A stretch of DNA of 16,064 nucleotides from Clostridium sp. CAG:590 (GCA_000431135.1 HF987797.1:2647-18710), one strand, 5' to 3'; shown: positions 1 to 7,008, numbered from the stretch's first letter. A program made the numbers and translations. Notes: generated by a model not told the origin, from the letters alone.

Positions 1-168
1 TTTCGTTACCGTTCCGGTCAGGGTGGTGTTGTTAAATGCCACTGCGTTATTTGTTACACTGCTTTTTACGGAACCGCTACTGCTTGTTCTGGTGCTACAT
101 CCACCTAACATGGATGCTACAAATGCAGTTGTCATACCAAATACTAAAATTCTTTTATTCATTCTCAT
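1..168 (-). CDS. Lipoprotein, N-terminal part only (runs off left edge)
   Basis: An open frame of 56 codons reads leftwards from an ATG at 168 to the window edge. It begins MRMNKRILVFGM and reaches a lipobox MLGGC at residues 20-24, so Cys24 would be lipidated after signal peptidase II cleavage. This places the protein on the outer face of the membrane. After the cysteine comes a Ser/Thr-rich linker and then NNTTLTGTVTK. That Thr-Gly-Thr-Val beta-strand start is seen in several extracellular beta-rich lipoproteins and in membrane-fusion adaptors. A GGAG ribosome site (177-180) sits 8 bases before the ATG. A second in-frame ATG at 162 would also be possible but is further from the site. The gene follows the histidine kinase on the same strand after a 158-base gap, so it may share its transcript or use the candidate promoter at 266-294. 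The function cannot be named from this fragment. Confidence 0.75.
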   Translation of the reverse strand, partial: MRMNKRILVFGMTTAFVASMLGGCSTRTSSSGSVKSSVTNNAVAFNNTTLTGTVTK

Positions 169-265
169 AATTGTCACTCCTTTAAAAATGTTTGTAAAAC
201 AATTTCTCTATAAGAAATTATCTTGTGTTCCGTTGGATAAGCATGAACTTTTCATAGCTTATGCG

Positions 266-294
266 ATTATAATACGGAAGAATTCTTAAAAGAA
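266..294 (-). promoter_or_regulatory. Candidate promoter for the lipoprotein gene
   Basis: On the minus strand a perfect TATAAT lies at 271-266, with a poor -35 (TTCTTT, 294-289) 17 bases upstream. Transcription would start near 259, giving a leader of about 90 bases. The -10 is convincing and the -35 is not, so the lipoprotein may instead be read from the kinase promoter. The rest of 169-326 shows no gene and no clear terminator. Confidence 0.35.
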
Positions 295-326
295 GATTGA
301 AAAAGTATGAGAAAAATGTTACGGGA

Positions 327-1394
327 TTATTTTGGGATAGAAACGAAGATGCGGAAACCATTTTCTGTGCTGATATGAAGAATGCCGTGTAAAGCTTCCG
401 CACGTTCTTTCATATTCGAGATTCCCATGCCGTTGTCACCGACATTTTCTGAGTGGAAAGAAGTTGTTCCGTTATCCTCGATCAGAAGCTGATAAAATGC
501 GGGATGTTCCTTTACGGTTAATGTGACACGACTTGCATTGCTGTGCCGCATGATATTGTTCATGCCTTCTTTGGTGATCGCAAGAAAACAGTATTTCACA
601 TTTTTCGGAATCTGTTTGGAAATATCACATTGAAAATGTACCGGACAGAAGGTAAACGAATCCACTAATCCCTGTAATGCATTTTGCAGGTCGATGGACT
701 CATCGTGAAGATCGTGTACGCTGTTGCGGATATTGTTCATGGCAAGATCAAGCGATTCTTTTAAAGTAGTTAAATGAGGTTTCAACGTGTCATCCTTGCA
801 GATGGCAAGTAATGCACCGACCTGTAGAATGGAACGGGAGAGCATGTGACCGACATTGTCGTGAATCTCTCTGGCAATCCGGTTTCGTTCTTTGAGAGTA
901 GCAATATAGATCTGGTTATTCTGGCTGTCTACTAAATGCCGGGTAGATTCCTTTAACATCATTTCTTTCTCTACGCTGTTGTCACGTAGTGTATGAACGG
1001 TTTCGGATAATTCGGTACGCACATTGTTGTTGTATGCAAGATAATAGGAAAGTGCCATAATAGGAATAAATGCAAGGTTGCCATAACTTGGATTTTCGCA
1101 ATAATAACGAAGAAATGGTAGAGCATATAGCAATGCGAAGGCAGGCAGGCGGTTTAGAAATAGAACATAGCTGTGCCATGGCAGAAGTACCGACAATTCC
1201 GGAAAGAAAAAGCTGAAGATCAAGACAATGATACTTAGATTTGAACGATTCCTGTTTGTGTTGCTGACTAATTCGAAGCAGTAAAGGGCAATCAGAAATA
1301 GGATGCCTAACAGATGTAGGGCATCGAACTGTTTGCCGGGATATAGAATCCCACATAATATAAATAATAGAATTGAATCTATATAAGTTGACAT
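327..1394 (-). CDS. Membrane sensor histidine kinase, HisKA_3/NarL-type (DesK/LiaS/LnrJ-like)
   Basis: This 355-residue protein has a hydrophobic N-terminal half (about residues 5-120) with roughly four or five membrane segments and no large external domain. A coiled linker follows (125-165). The dimerisation and phosphoacceptor motif ERNRIAREIHDNVGH has the histidine at 178. The GHKL ATPase domain shows an N box (ITKEGMNNIMRHSNA, 273-287), a G1 DNG (307-309) and a G2 GMGISNMKERAEALHG (321-336). This is the family that phosphorylates LuxR/NarL-type regulators and often senses membrane stress. The start is supported by AGGAGA six bases before the ATG. It is divergent from an LnrLMN-like exporter, so sensing a membrane-active compound is a fair inference. 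No response regulator gene is adjacent in this window. It must lie beyond the left edge, elsewhere in the genome, or be absent. Confidence 0.92.
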   Translation of the reverse strand: MSTYIDSILLFILCGILYPGKQFDALHLLGILFLIALYCFELVSNTNRNRSNLSIIVLIFSFFFPELSVLLPWHSYVLFLNRLPAFALLYALPFLRYYCENPSYGNLAFIPIMALSYYLAYNNNVRTELSETVHTLRDNSVEKEMMLKESTRHLVDSQNNQIYIATLKERNRIAREIHDNVGHMLSRSILQVGALLAICKDDTLKPHLTTLKESLDLAMNNIRNSVHDLHDESIDLQNALQGLVDSFTFCPVHFQCDISKQIPKNVKYCFLAITKEGMNNIMRHSNASRVTLTVKEHPAFYQLLIEDNGTTSFHSENVGDNGMGISNMKERAEALHGILHISTENGFRIFVSIPK

Positions 1395-1490
1395 AACACA
1401 TCTCCTAGATTTTATATATTGAAATATTGGCTAACGTTTTCTAATGATATGGATAACAGACATCTGCGATTCTTCCAACACTTTTCATAT

Positions 1491-1519
1491 ATTATAGAGT
1501 ATCTTGTAACGGATATCTA
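1491..1519 (-). promoter_or_regulatory. Candidate promoter for the histidine kinase gene
   Basis: The minus strand carries a perfect TATAAT at 1496-1491 and TAGATA (4 of 6 matches to TTGACA) at 1519-1514, with a 17-base spacer. The start would lie near 1484, leaving a leader of about 90 bases before the kinase ATG. Confidence 0.5.
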
Positions 1520-1536
1520 TATCGAATCCTAGAATA

Positions 1537-1548
1537 TGACAAATGTCA
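1537..1548. promoter_or_regulatory. Candidate operator: inverted repeat TGACA-AA-TGTCA
   Basis: Two exact 5-base arms with a 2-base spacer lie between the divergent kinase and exporter promoters. The repeat is 17 bases upstream of the kinase -35 and 27 bases upstream of the exporter -35, which suits an activator or shared regulator. Short inverted repeats of this sort are typical targets of dimeric NarL/LuxR-type regulators. The link to the missing regulator of this kinase is inference. Confidence 0.4.
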
Positions 1549-1575
1549 CATTCGTTTCTTACATTCTTCACTATC

Positions 1576-1604
1576 ATTACAAAGTAAAAAAAAGTTATTA
1601 TAAT
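1576..1604 (+). promoter_or_regulatory. Candidate promoter for the LnrLMN-like exporter operon
   Basis: A perfect TATAAT at 1599-1604 is preceded by ATTACA (4 of 6 to TTGACA) at 1576-1581 with a 17-base spacer. Transcription would begin near 1611, about 60 bases before the ATPase start. The weak -35 fits activator dependence. Confidence 0.55.
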
Positions 1605-1673
1605 AATGTGGTAAAGGCATCGTCCGTCCTATACCCATAAAGATTGGGAATTCATACATAAGGAGAGAGGAAA

Positions 1674-2606
1674 ATGGTTGTAAAGATTGAAAATCTGGTA
1701 AAACGATACGGTGATCTGGTTGCAGTCGATCACTTTAACTTAGAAATCGAAGAGGGAGAGATCTTTGGACTGTTAGGTCCGAACGGAAGCGGCAAGTCCA
1801 CAACGATTAACTGTCTGTTATCTCTGTTAGAATATGACAAGGGAACGATTGAGATCTTTGGTGAGGAAATGAAGCCGACAAGTTATCATTTGAAGAAGAA
1901 TATCGGAATCATTATGCAGAATGTAGCGGTATTTGAGGAGCTTACCGTATACGAGAATGTTGATTATTTCTGTGGGCTGTATATTAAGAACAAACAGGAA
2001 CGGAAGCAATTGGTAGAAGAGGCCATTGAATTTGTCGGCTTGCAGGATTTCCGTAAGTTCTATCCAAAGAAGTTGTCGGGGGGACTGCTTCGGCGTCTGA
2101 ATATTGCCTGTGGAATTGCACATAAGCCAAAGCTCATTATCTTAGATGAGCCGACTGTTGCAGTTGATCCACAAAGCCGGAACAAGATATTAGAGGGAAT
2201 TCAGGAACTCAATCGTCAGGGAGCGACGATCATATATACGACACATTATATGGAAGAGGTTGAGCAGATCTGTACCCGGATTGCCATTATGGATAAGGGT
2301 AAGAATTTAGCACTTGGTACAACTGATGAATTAAAGGCAATGATTGACCTTGGGGAGACGATCAGTTTGGAGGTATTAGAGATTACGGATGATACCATGG
2401 ACACGATCCGGACATTGCCGCATGTGATACAGGTCAGTTACGAGAATCATTTATTGAAAGTAAAATTCTCAAAGGGAAAACATAATCTGTTGCGGTTGCT
2501 GGATCTGATGAGGGACAAAGAAGTTGCATTTGGTAATGTACACTCTGAACTTCCAACCCTGAATGATGTTTTCTTAGAGATTACCGGCAAGCAGTTAAGA
2601 GATTAG
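1674..2606 (+). CDS. ABC transporter ATP-binding protein (LnrL/YfiL-like)
   Basis: This cytoplasmic ATPase powers the two permeases encoded directly after it. Visible motifs are Walker A GPNGSGKST (35-43), Q-loop Gln82, signature LSGGLLRRLNIA (134-145, a variant of LSGGQ), Walker B LIILDE (154-159) followed by PTVAVDPQSRN, and H-loop His191. Residues about 225-310 form the C-terminal extension common in ABC-2 drug and antibiotic exporters. The DPQSRN segment and the 310-residue length are like the LnrL (YfiL) family, which with LnrM and LnrN gives Bacillus resistance to linearmycin-type polyenes. The specific substrate here is not known. The ATG is supported by AGGAG about eight bases upstream. 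It is first in a compact operon, 11 bases before the next gene. Confidence 0.92.
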   Translation: MVVKIENLVKRYGDLVAVDHFNLEIEEGEIFGLLGPNGSGKSTTINCLLSLLEYDKGTIEIFGEEMKPTSYHLKKNIGIIMQNVAVFEELTVYENVDYFCGLYIKNKQERKQLVEEAIEFVGLQDFRKFYPKKLSGGLLRRLNIACGIAHKPKLIILDEPTVAVDPQSRNKILEGIQELNRQGATIIYTTHYMEEVEQICTRIAIMDKGKNLALGTTDELKAMIDLGETISLEVLEITDDTMDTIRTLPHVIQVSYENHLLKVKFSKGKHNLLRLLDLMRDKEVAFGNVHSELPTLNDVFLEITGKQLRD

Positions 2607-2617
2607 GAGGCAGGCTC

Positions 2618-3847
2618 ATGAAACATATATTATATCGAATGAAGGAGATCATCCGGCAGAAGACGTTGCTTTTCTGGGCAATGGTATTTCCGGTTATTCT
2701 GGGTTCTTTGTTCTATTTCATGTTTGGAAGTATATCGGAATTAGAGCAGTTTAGTGAAGTGCCGGTGGGCATTGTGAACTCGCAAGGTATAGAAAATAAG
2801 AAAGCGGATGTGACAGAGGAATCATTTTCTATGGAAAATCCACAGATGCCGGCTGAGTATTGGAAAGAGGAAGCGAAGAAGCAGTCAGCCGAGGGCTTTC
2901 TAACCATGATGAATGAGGTAGAGAGTGACAATGGTACGAAGATGTTTAAGGTCAAAGAGTATGCAGATGTGGCGAAAGCAGAACAGGCATTACAGAATGA
3001 TAAGATTAAGGGCATTGTTGATATGGAAGACGATTATGCGTTGACAGTAAAGGAGTCTGATATCTACAGCAGTTTGATCAAGACTTTTATCGATCAGTAT
3101 CGGCAGAATGTGTCTTTGATCACTGATGTGGCAATGGAACATCCGGAAAAACTGGCAGATATGATTGCATCAATGTCAGATACGACCGGGGCAACGATTC
3201 AGGGGATTTCATTAAAGGGAACGGATAAAGATCCGTATACCCAGTATTTCTACGCATTGATTGCAATGACGTGTCTGATTGCAACGATGGTGGGGTTAAA
3301 TAATGGAAATGATATTCAGGCAGATCTGACACCGGTCGGTGCGAGAAGAAATGTGGCACCAACGCCGAAATTAGTGCAGGTAGCATATGATTTTGTGGCA
3401 TCTTTTATTTTGTATTGTATCATTGTAGCTTTTGTGACGGGAGTATGTGCGTTTGTATTTCAACGGGATTTTGGAAATAATGCAGCACTGGTATTGCTTG
3501 GGGGATGTATTGGCAGCTTTACTTCGCTGGCAATCGGAACGGTGATCGCCATCTTTACCAGGGGTTCTGTTCAGAAGAAGGAAGGGCTTTGTGTAGCCGT
3601 ATTTATGATCAGTTCTTTTCTGGCGGGATTGCAATGGGCGGATATTACCTATCTGATTGAGGAACGCTGTCCGATCGTGAACCGGATCAATCCGGCAACC
3701 CTGATTGTAAATGGGTTCAAGAGTCTTTCGGTTTTTGGGGATGTCAGGCAGTATGCAGTGAATATGCTTACGCTGTTTGCGATTGGTGTGATCTGTGTGA
3801 TCGCAGGAGTACTTAAATTAAGGAGGATGAAGTATGAGAGTATTTAA
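2618..3847 (+). CDS. ABC-2 type exporter permease (LnrM-like)
   Basis: This 409-residue permease has one membrane segment near the N-terminus (about 17-38). A large external domain follows (about 40-210) with a VPVGIVNSQG strand typical of the family. Five further membrane segments lie in the last 190 residues, ending in a basic tail. This is the ABC2_membrane_3 architecture and matches LnrM (YfiM) in size. It probably pairs with the next gene product to form a heterodimeric channel driven by the preceding ATPase. An AGGAGG site lies between the ATPase stop and this ATG. Its last 14 bases overlap the start of the second permease, indicating translational coupling. The direction is assumed to be export, from family behaviour. 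Confidence 0.88.
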   Translation: MKHILYRMKEIIRQKTLLFWAMVFPVILGSLFYFMFGSISELEQFSEVPVGIVNSQGIENKKADVTEESFSMENPQMPAEYWKEEAKKQSAEGFLTMMNEVESDNGTKMFKVKEYADVAKAEQALQNDKIKGIVDMEDDYALTVKESDIYSSLIKTFIDQYRQNVSLITDVAMEHPEKLADMIASMSDTTGATIQGISLKGTDKDPYTQYFYALIAMTCLIATMVGLNNGNDIQADLTPVGARRNVAPTPKLVQVAYDFVASFILYCIIVAFVTGVCAFVFQRDFGNNAALVLLGGCIGSFTSLAIGTVIAIFTRGSVQKKEGLCVAVFMISSFLAGLQWADITYLIEERCPIVNRINPATLIVNGFKSLSVFGDVRQYAVNMLTLFAIGVICVIAGVLKLRRMKYESI

Positions 3848-4994
3848 GACTTACTTTCTGATATTGAATCGCTATAAGGGAACGGTATTTCTGTATTTTG
3901 CAGTGTTTCTGTCTCTGACATTGATCATGGCTAAGGTAAATGGTGCAGATACAGAGAAAGCATTTGAGCAGAAACGGTTAGATGTTGCCATTGTGGATAA
4001 AGACAGAGGTTCTTTTAGTGAAGCGGTGGAAGAGTACTTTGGTTCTTATAATAATATTACAACAATGAAATATGATGAGGAGAAGATTACGGATGCACTT
4101 TACTGGAAGAAGTTAGATTATGTATTAGTGATCCCGGATGGTTTTTCCAAGGAGTTAGAGAATGGGAAATGGATGGATTTGTCCTGTATGAAGGTTCCGG
4201 GGTATTTTGATTCGGTTTACTTTGAATCGGAATTACAGATGTATCTGCAGAAGCTGCAGATGCTGGTGCGCAACGGTTATACCATGGAAGAAGCACAGAA
4301 AGAGTTAATGAAAGTGCAAAAGCAGGAGACAAAAGTTACGCTGGCTTCTTTTGTAAATGAAAAACAGGGAGATATCAATACGCACTTTTTCCTGTATGTC
4401 CCGTATCTGTTTATTGCAGTCGGGGTGGCAGGAATTGGTCTGGTACTGCTCCGGCTGAATGGTAGAGAAGTTAAGGAGCGGACGGAATGTGGAGCATTGC
4501 CGATGCGTAACCGGATTGGAGGAATGGTTGCGGCGATTGCAGTATTTGGAATTCTGTTATATGCACTGGTTCTGATAATTGATGTTATTTTATCAAAGGG
4601 CAGTATTCTGCATGATATGCGCTTGCCATGGTTTTTGCTCAATATATTTGCAATGCTGCTGTTTGGTATGAGCTTGGGTTTCTTTGCCGGAATGGTTGCA
4701 AAAAGCACCGATGCAATGAATGCCATTGTCAATGTGGTCAGTCTGGTGTTATGCTTCTTAGGAGGGATTTTTGTTCCGAGAGAATTCTTTGGTGGGGGTG
4801 TTGGTAAGGTTGCTAAGCTGGTGCCGACGTATTGGTATGTTGTGAACAACGAGGAGATCGGGCAGATGACGAAAGCTACTTCTTCTTTTGTGAAGAATAT
4901 GTTGATCCAGTCAGGAATTGTGATAGCATATGCAGTCGTATTCTTTGCGGTTACCTTAGTGATCATTTCTGCAAGACGGAAACGTACAGCGTAA
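3834..4994 (+). CDS. ABC-2 type exporter permease (LnrN-like)
   Basis: This second permease of 386 residues has the same plan as its neighbour. A first membrane segment lies at about 17-34. An external domain follows (about 38-180) beginning RLDVAIVDKDRG, a strand typical of YhgE/LnrN-like ABC-2 proteins. Five membrane segments fill the C-terminal half, and the tail is ARRKRTA. The ATG lies inside the end of the preceding gene. AGGAGG is placed seven bases upstream, within the coding region of the first permease. The two permeases are alike in architecture but not obviously close in sequence, consistent with an ancient duplicated heterodimer. The operon ends here, followed by a long hairpin. 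Confidence 0.88.
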   Translation: MRVFKTYFLILNRYKGTVFLYFAVFLSLTLIMAKVNGADTEKAFEQKRLDVAIVDKDRGSFSEAVEEYFGSYNNITTMKYDEEKITDALYWKKLDYVLVIPDGFSKELENGKWMDLSCMKVPGYFDSVYFESELQMYLQKLQMLVRNGYTMEEAQKELMKVQKQETKVTLASFVNEKQGDINTHFFLYVPYLFIAVGVAGIGLVLLRLNGREVKERTECGALPMRNRIGGMVAAIAVFGILLYALVLIIDVILSKGSILHDMRLPWFLLNIFAMLLFGMSLGFFAGMVAKSTDAMNAIVNVVSLVLCFLGGIFVPREFFGGGVGKVAKLVPTYWYVVNNEEIGQMTKATSSFVKNMLIQSGIVIAYAVVFFAVTLVIISARRKRTA

Positions 4995-5022
4995 TGACAG
5001 ATAGTAATGAAATAATAAATGA

Positions 5023-5071
5023 TAGAACACCGGATATGGGTTTTGATATGAAATCTGTATCCGGTGTTCTA
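5023..5071 (+). terminator. Long hairpin at the end of the exporter operon (terminator or mRNA 3' end structure)
   Basis: Two exact 14-base arms (5023-5036 and 5058-5071, TAGAACACCGGATA and its complement) flank a stretch that can continue the stem for about eight more pairs. Five of those pairs are Watson-Crick or G-U in either order along the way, leaving a loop of about five bases (5045-5049). The G-U pairs form only in plus-strand RNA. There is no proper U-run after it (the next bases are GGTTTGAAG), so it may be a processing or stabilising structure, not a classic intrinsic terminator. Confidence 0.55.
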
Positions 5072-5149
5072 GGTTTGAAGAGAAGAAAATAGTATGTGTA
5101 GTACAGAAAGAAAATGACAGATGTTATGGATTGAAGTGTGGTTTTAAGA

Positions 5150-5155
5150 TATAAT
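5150..5155 (+). promoter_or_regulatory. Candidate -10 element for the amidase transcript
   Basis: A perfect TATAAT lies about 115 bases before the leader ORF. The nearest -35-like hexamer (TTGAAG, 5131-5136) is only 13 bases upstream, too close for a standard promoter, so this call is tentative. Confidence 0.3.
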
Positions 5156-5183
5156 GAATGCGAGTTCACGAAATGCAACTTTC

Positions 5184-5230
5184 GAAGTGACCGTTCGCGT
5201 GAAGTGAAGTTTCCACAGCGGTAGAAGTGA
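5184..5230 (+). repeat. Three direct copies of GAAGTGA in the amidase leader region
   Basis: GAAGTGA occurs at 5184-5190, 5201-5207 and 5224-5230. The same stretch can form competing stems: TTCACG (5165-5170) with CGTGAA (5198-5203), or GAAA (5170-5173) with TTTC (5180-5183) extended by TCAC/GTGA. It lies between the candidate -10 and the leader ORF, so it would be transcribed as 5' untranslated RNA. It could also be part of a small dispersed repeat. Confidence 0.35.
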
Positions 5231-5267
5231 AAAATGGAATGAGCTTAGAATAAGGAGGAAGGTGTGC

Positions 5268-5303
5268 ATGGAATATAACATGGCATACCAGATAATTAAT
5301 TGA
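5268..5303 (+). CDS. Short leader ORF (11 codons) coupled to the amidase
   Basis: A full-strength AGGAGGA (5253-5259) sits eight bases before this ATG, which encodes MEYNMAYQIIN followed by TGA. The stop overlaps the amidase start in the pentamer TGATG (5301-5305). The amidase ATG has no ribosome site of its own at the right distance. The simplest reading is that ribosomes load at this ORF and reinitiate on the amidase. An alternative is that the peptide is meaningless and the ribosome site drives the amidase over a long 43-base spacing, which is unlikely to be efficient. No regulatory codon run is obvious, though MEYNMAYQIIN could be a stalling peptide. Confidence 0.55.
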   Translation: MEYNMAYQIIN

Positions 5304-6574
5304 TGAAAAGGAAGATAGGTTTTTTATACATTTCTATAACAATTCTTTTGACGGCAATATTTCTATGTATTGCAATCCCACCAAAGAAGGTGCAGGCTGC
5401 ATCCGTGGATTGGAAAGTTATTGCCTTGGATCCCGGTCATGGCGGGGAGGAAGATGGCGCCTATTATTATGGGAAGAAGGAAAAGGACATCAATTATGCC
5501 ATTGCGGTGAAAGTGAAACAGCAATTGGAAGCATACGAAGGAGTTACTGTTATTCTTACAAGGGAACAGGATGAGGAAGTGAGTCTTGCGGACAGAGTGG
5601 TGCGGGCGAAGGAGGCAGAAGCAGATGTATTTATTAGTCTGCATTGTAATGCCAGTGTGTCACACAAGTCACAAGGTGCTTCTGTATATATCAGTACAGG
5701 GGCAAAATGGCGTAAAACGTTACAGGATCTTGCGGATTGTTTCTTAGGTGAGTTTGAGGCAATTGGGCTTGATAATGCCGGGACATTTGCACGGGTGACA
5801 GAGATGGGTGGTCGGAGAGAGGACGGAACATTTGATGATTATTATGGGGTATTAAGACATTCCTATAATAGTGGGATCCCGGCATTGCTAGTGGAGCATT
5901 GCTATATGGATTCGGAAAAGGATCGTGCTTATGTGAAGGATGATACAGGAATTACGCAGTTGGCACAGGCAGATAGTAACGCTATTGCTGCATTTTGCGG
6001 ATTGAAAAAGGCGGATGGAACGAAGATTCCGGCGAAACATGTAAAGAAATATGGGGCAACGACGAAAGCGGAAGAACTAGAATATTATGATGCACCAAAT
6101 GTAACCGGAGTCAAGTTGTTGTCTTATGATGGAAAAACACCGGGAATGGCAACGTATTCAGTGGGGGTTCAGGATGAGGTTGGTATTACCTCTATGTATC
6201 TGGTCTATCGAAATGCATCCGGGGAAAGTGTGACAATACCGTTGACATGTGGTGAAGCAATGACAACCGGACATTGGGAGATAAAGGCATATATTCCGGA
6301 AAATATGAATTTGGAAACATATTCGCTCTGTTATGTGGGAGCATATAATGCAGCGGGATATGATGCCGGATATAATTTAGCAGGTGGTGAAATGATCGGC
6401 TTTGGAGCTTGTGACTGGTTGAATACATTTTCTTATAATGAAAGCACAACAGATCTTGTAGTTACAACAAAAGGCAGTCTGTCGACTGCCCATGCAAAAA
6501 AGATTCAATATGAAATTGAGATGGGATTGCGTAATCGGAAGAATATCTATCCAATCTCATTCTATCCGTATTGA
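5303..6574 (+). CDS. Secreted N-acetylmuramoyl-L-alanine amidase (Amidase_3)
   Basis: This zinc enzyme cleaves the bond between N-acetylmuramic acid and L-alanine of the stem peptide in peptidoglycan. From the ATG at 5303 the protein is 423 residues; a TTG three bases earlier is less likely. Residues 1-32 are a signal peptide (basic MKRK, hydrophobic core, VQA cleavage site). The catalytic domain (about 37-235) shows the expected ligands: His46 in DPGHGG, Glu60 in KEKDIN, His114 in SLHCNA, and the catalytic Glu199 in VEHCYMDSEKD. Residues about 255-390 look like a beta-sandwich extension, which may bind cell wall or protein partners; that role is inferred. No SH3, LysM or choline repeats are visible. 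It sits alone, translated behind a leader ORF, and its stop abuts that of the convergent PilZ gene. Confidence 0.92.
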   Translation: MKRKIGFLYISITILLTAIFLCIAIPPKKVQAASVDWKVIALDPGHGGEEDGAYYYGKKEKDINYAIAVKVKQQLEAYEGVTVILTREQDEEVSLADRVVRAKEAEADVFISLHCNASVSHKSQGASVYISTGAKWRKTLQDLADCFLGEFEAIGLDNAGTFARVTEMGGRREDGTFDDYYGVLRHSYNSGIPALLVEHCYMDSEKDRAYVKDDTGITQLAQADSNAIAAFCGLKKADGTKIPAKHVKKYGATTKAEELEYYDAPNVTGVKLLSYDGKTPGMATYSVGVQDEVGITSMYLVYRNASGESVTIPLTCGEAMTTGHWEIKAYIPENMNLETYSLCYVGAYNAAGYDAGYNLAGGEMIGFGACDWLNTFSYNESTTDLVVTTKGSLSTAHAKKIQYEIEMGLRNRKNIYPISFYPY

Positions 6575-6925
6575 TCAATCGTTCAATTGTTGTTCATACG
6601 CATCAAATACAAAATCAAAGATTCCGGCCATTCCTGTGAACTCGCAACCATAGCGGTGCAATCCGTTCTCTAATTCTTCACGGTGAAGAATCTTAACTAC
6701 GGTTAAGATCTTCTGCTCGGAAGATTCTAATACGATGGTTGCGTTGAAATAATAACCCTCTGGAAGATAGGTAGATGTAGTGAATCCGATTCCGGCTTTG
6801 GAGATGTCGAATACATTGATCTCGGCATTCAGATCACGGATGACATCATTATCCTGTTTGAATACTTCGGAAACTTCCAACTTCAATTGAATTGGTAATC
6901 GTTTGTAGCGTCTCTTTTCTTGCAT
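6575..6925 (-). CDS. Single-domain PilZ protein (probable c-di-GMP receptor)
   Basis: This 116-residue protein is little more than one PilZ domain. The c-di-GMP-binding signature is complete: RRYKR near the N-terminus (RxxxR, Arg5 and Arg9) and DISKAG (DxSxxG, Asp40, Ser42, Gly45), followed by the beta-barrel strands. I place the start at the ATG at 6925. A more upstream ATG at 6940 exists, but the GGAGGG ribosome site (6938-6933) lies within its second and third codons, seven bases before the 6925 ATG. PilZ proteins usually change partner proteins in motility, exopolysaccharide or secretion when c-di-GMP rises. The partner is unknown here. The amidase next door is convergent, so no operon links them. 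Upstream it is divergent from purF. Confidence 0.9.
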   Translation of the reverse strand: MQEKRRYKRLPIQLKLEVSEVFKQDNDVIRDLNAEINVFDISKAGIGFTTSTYLPEGYYFNATIVLESSEQKILTVVKILHREELENGLHRYGCEFTGMAGIFDFVFDAYEQQLND

Positions 6926-6952
6926 ATATATACCCTCCATGTATCATAATGA

Positions 6953-6980
6953 CAATTCACATGCCAGTTTGAGTGAATTG
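6953..6980 (-). promoter_or_regulatory. Hairpin in the PilZ mRNA leader
   Basis: CAATTCAC (6953-6960) and GTGAATTG (6973-6980) pair over 8 bases with a 12-base loop. The stem lies about 15 bases upstream of the PilZ ribosome site and within the predicted 150-base leader. It could affect translation or mRNA stability. It does not match any riboswitch consensus I know. Confidence 0.35.
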
Positions 6981-7008
6981 CTAAATGTTCCTGCAAATAG
7001 AACGCATG

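Noticed and set aside
286..300. A response regulator gene hidden near the histidine kinase
   Set aside because: None of the remaining space in 169-326 or 1395-1673 can hold a regulator, and no frame there shows a receiver or helix-turn-helix motif.
982..1401. A 139-codon minus-strand frame over the start of the histidine kinase
   Set aside because: It is a shifted-frame shadow of the kinase membrane region, with no coherent domain.
4277..4966. A 229-codon open frame on the minus strand opposite the second exporter permease
   Set aside because: It is wholly antisense to a well-supported permease, has no ribosome site at its start, and its Thr/Ile/Pro-rich composition is what a reverse reading of a membrane protein gives.
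5300..5302. TTG as the amidase start
   Set aside because: It directly precedes an ATG, has no ribosome site, and would break the TGATG overlap with the leader ORF.
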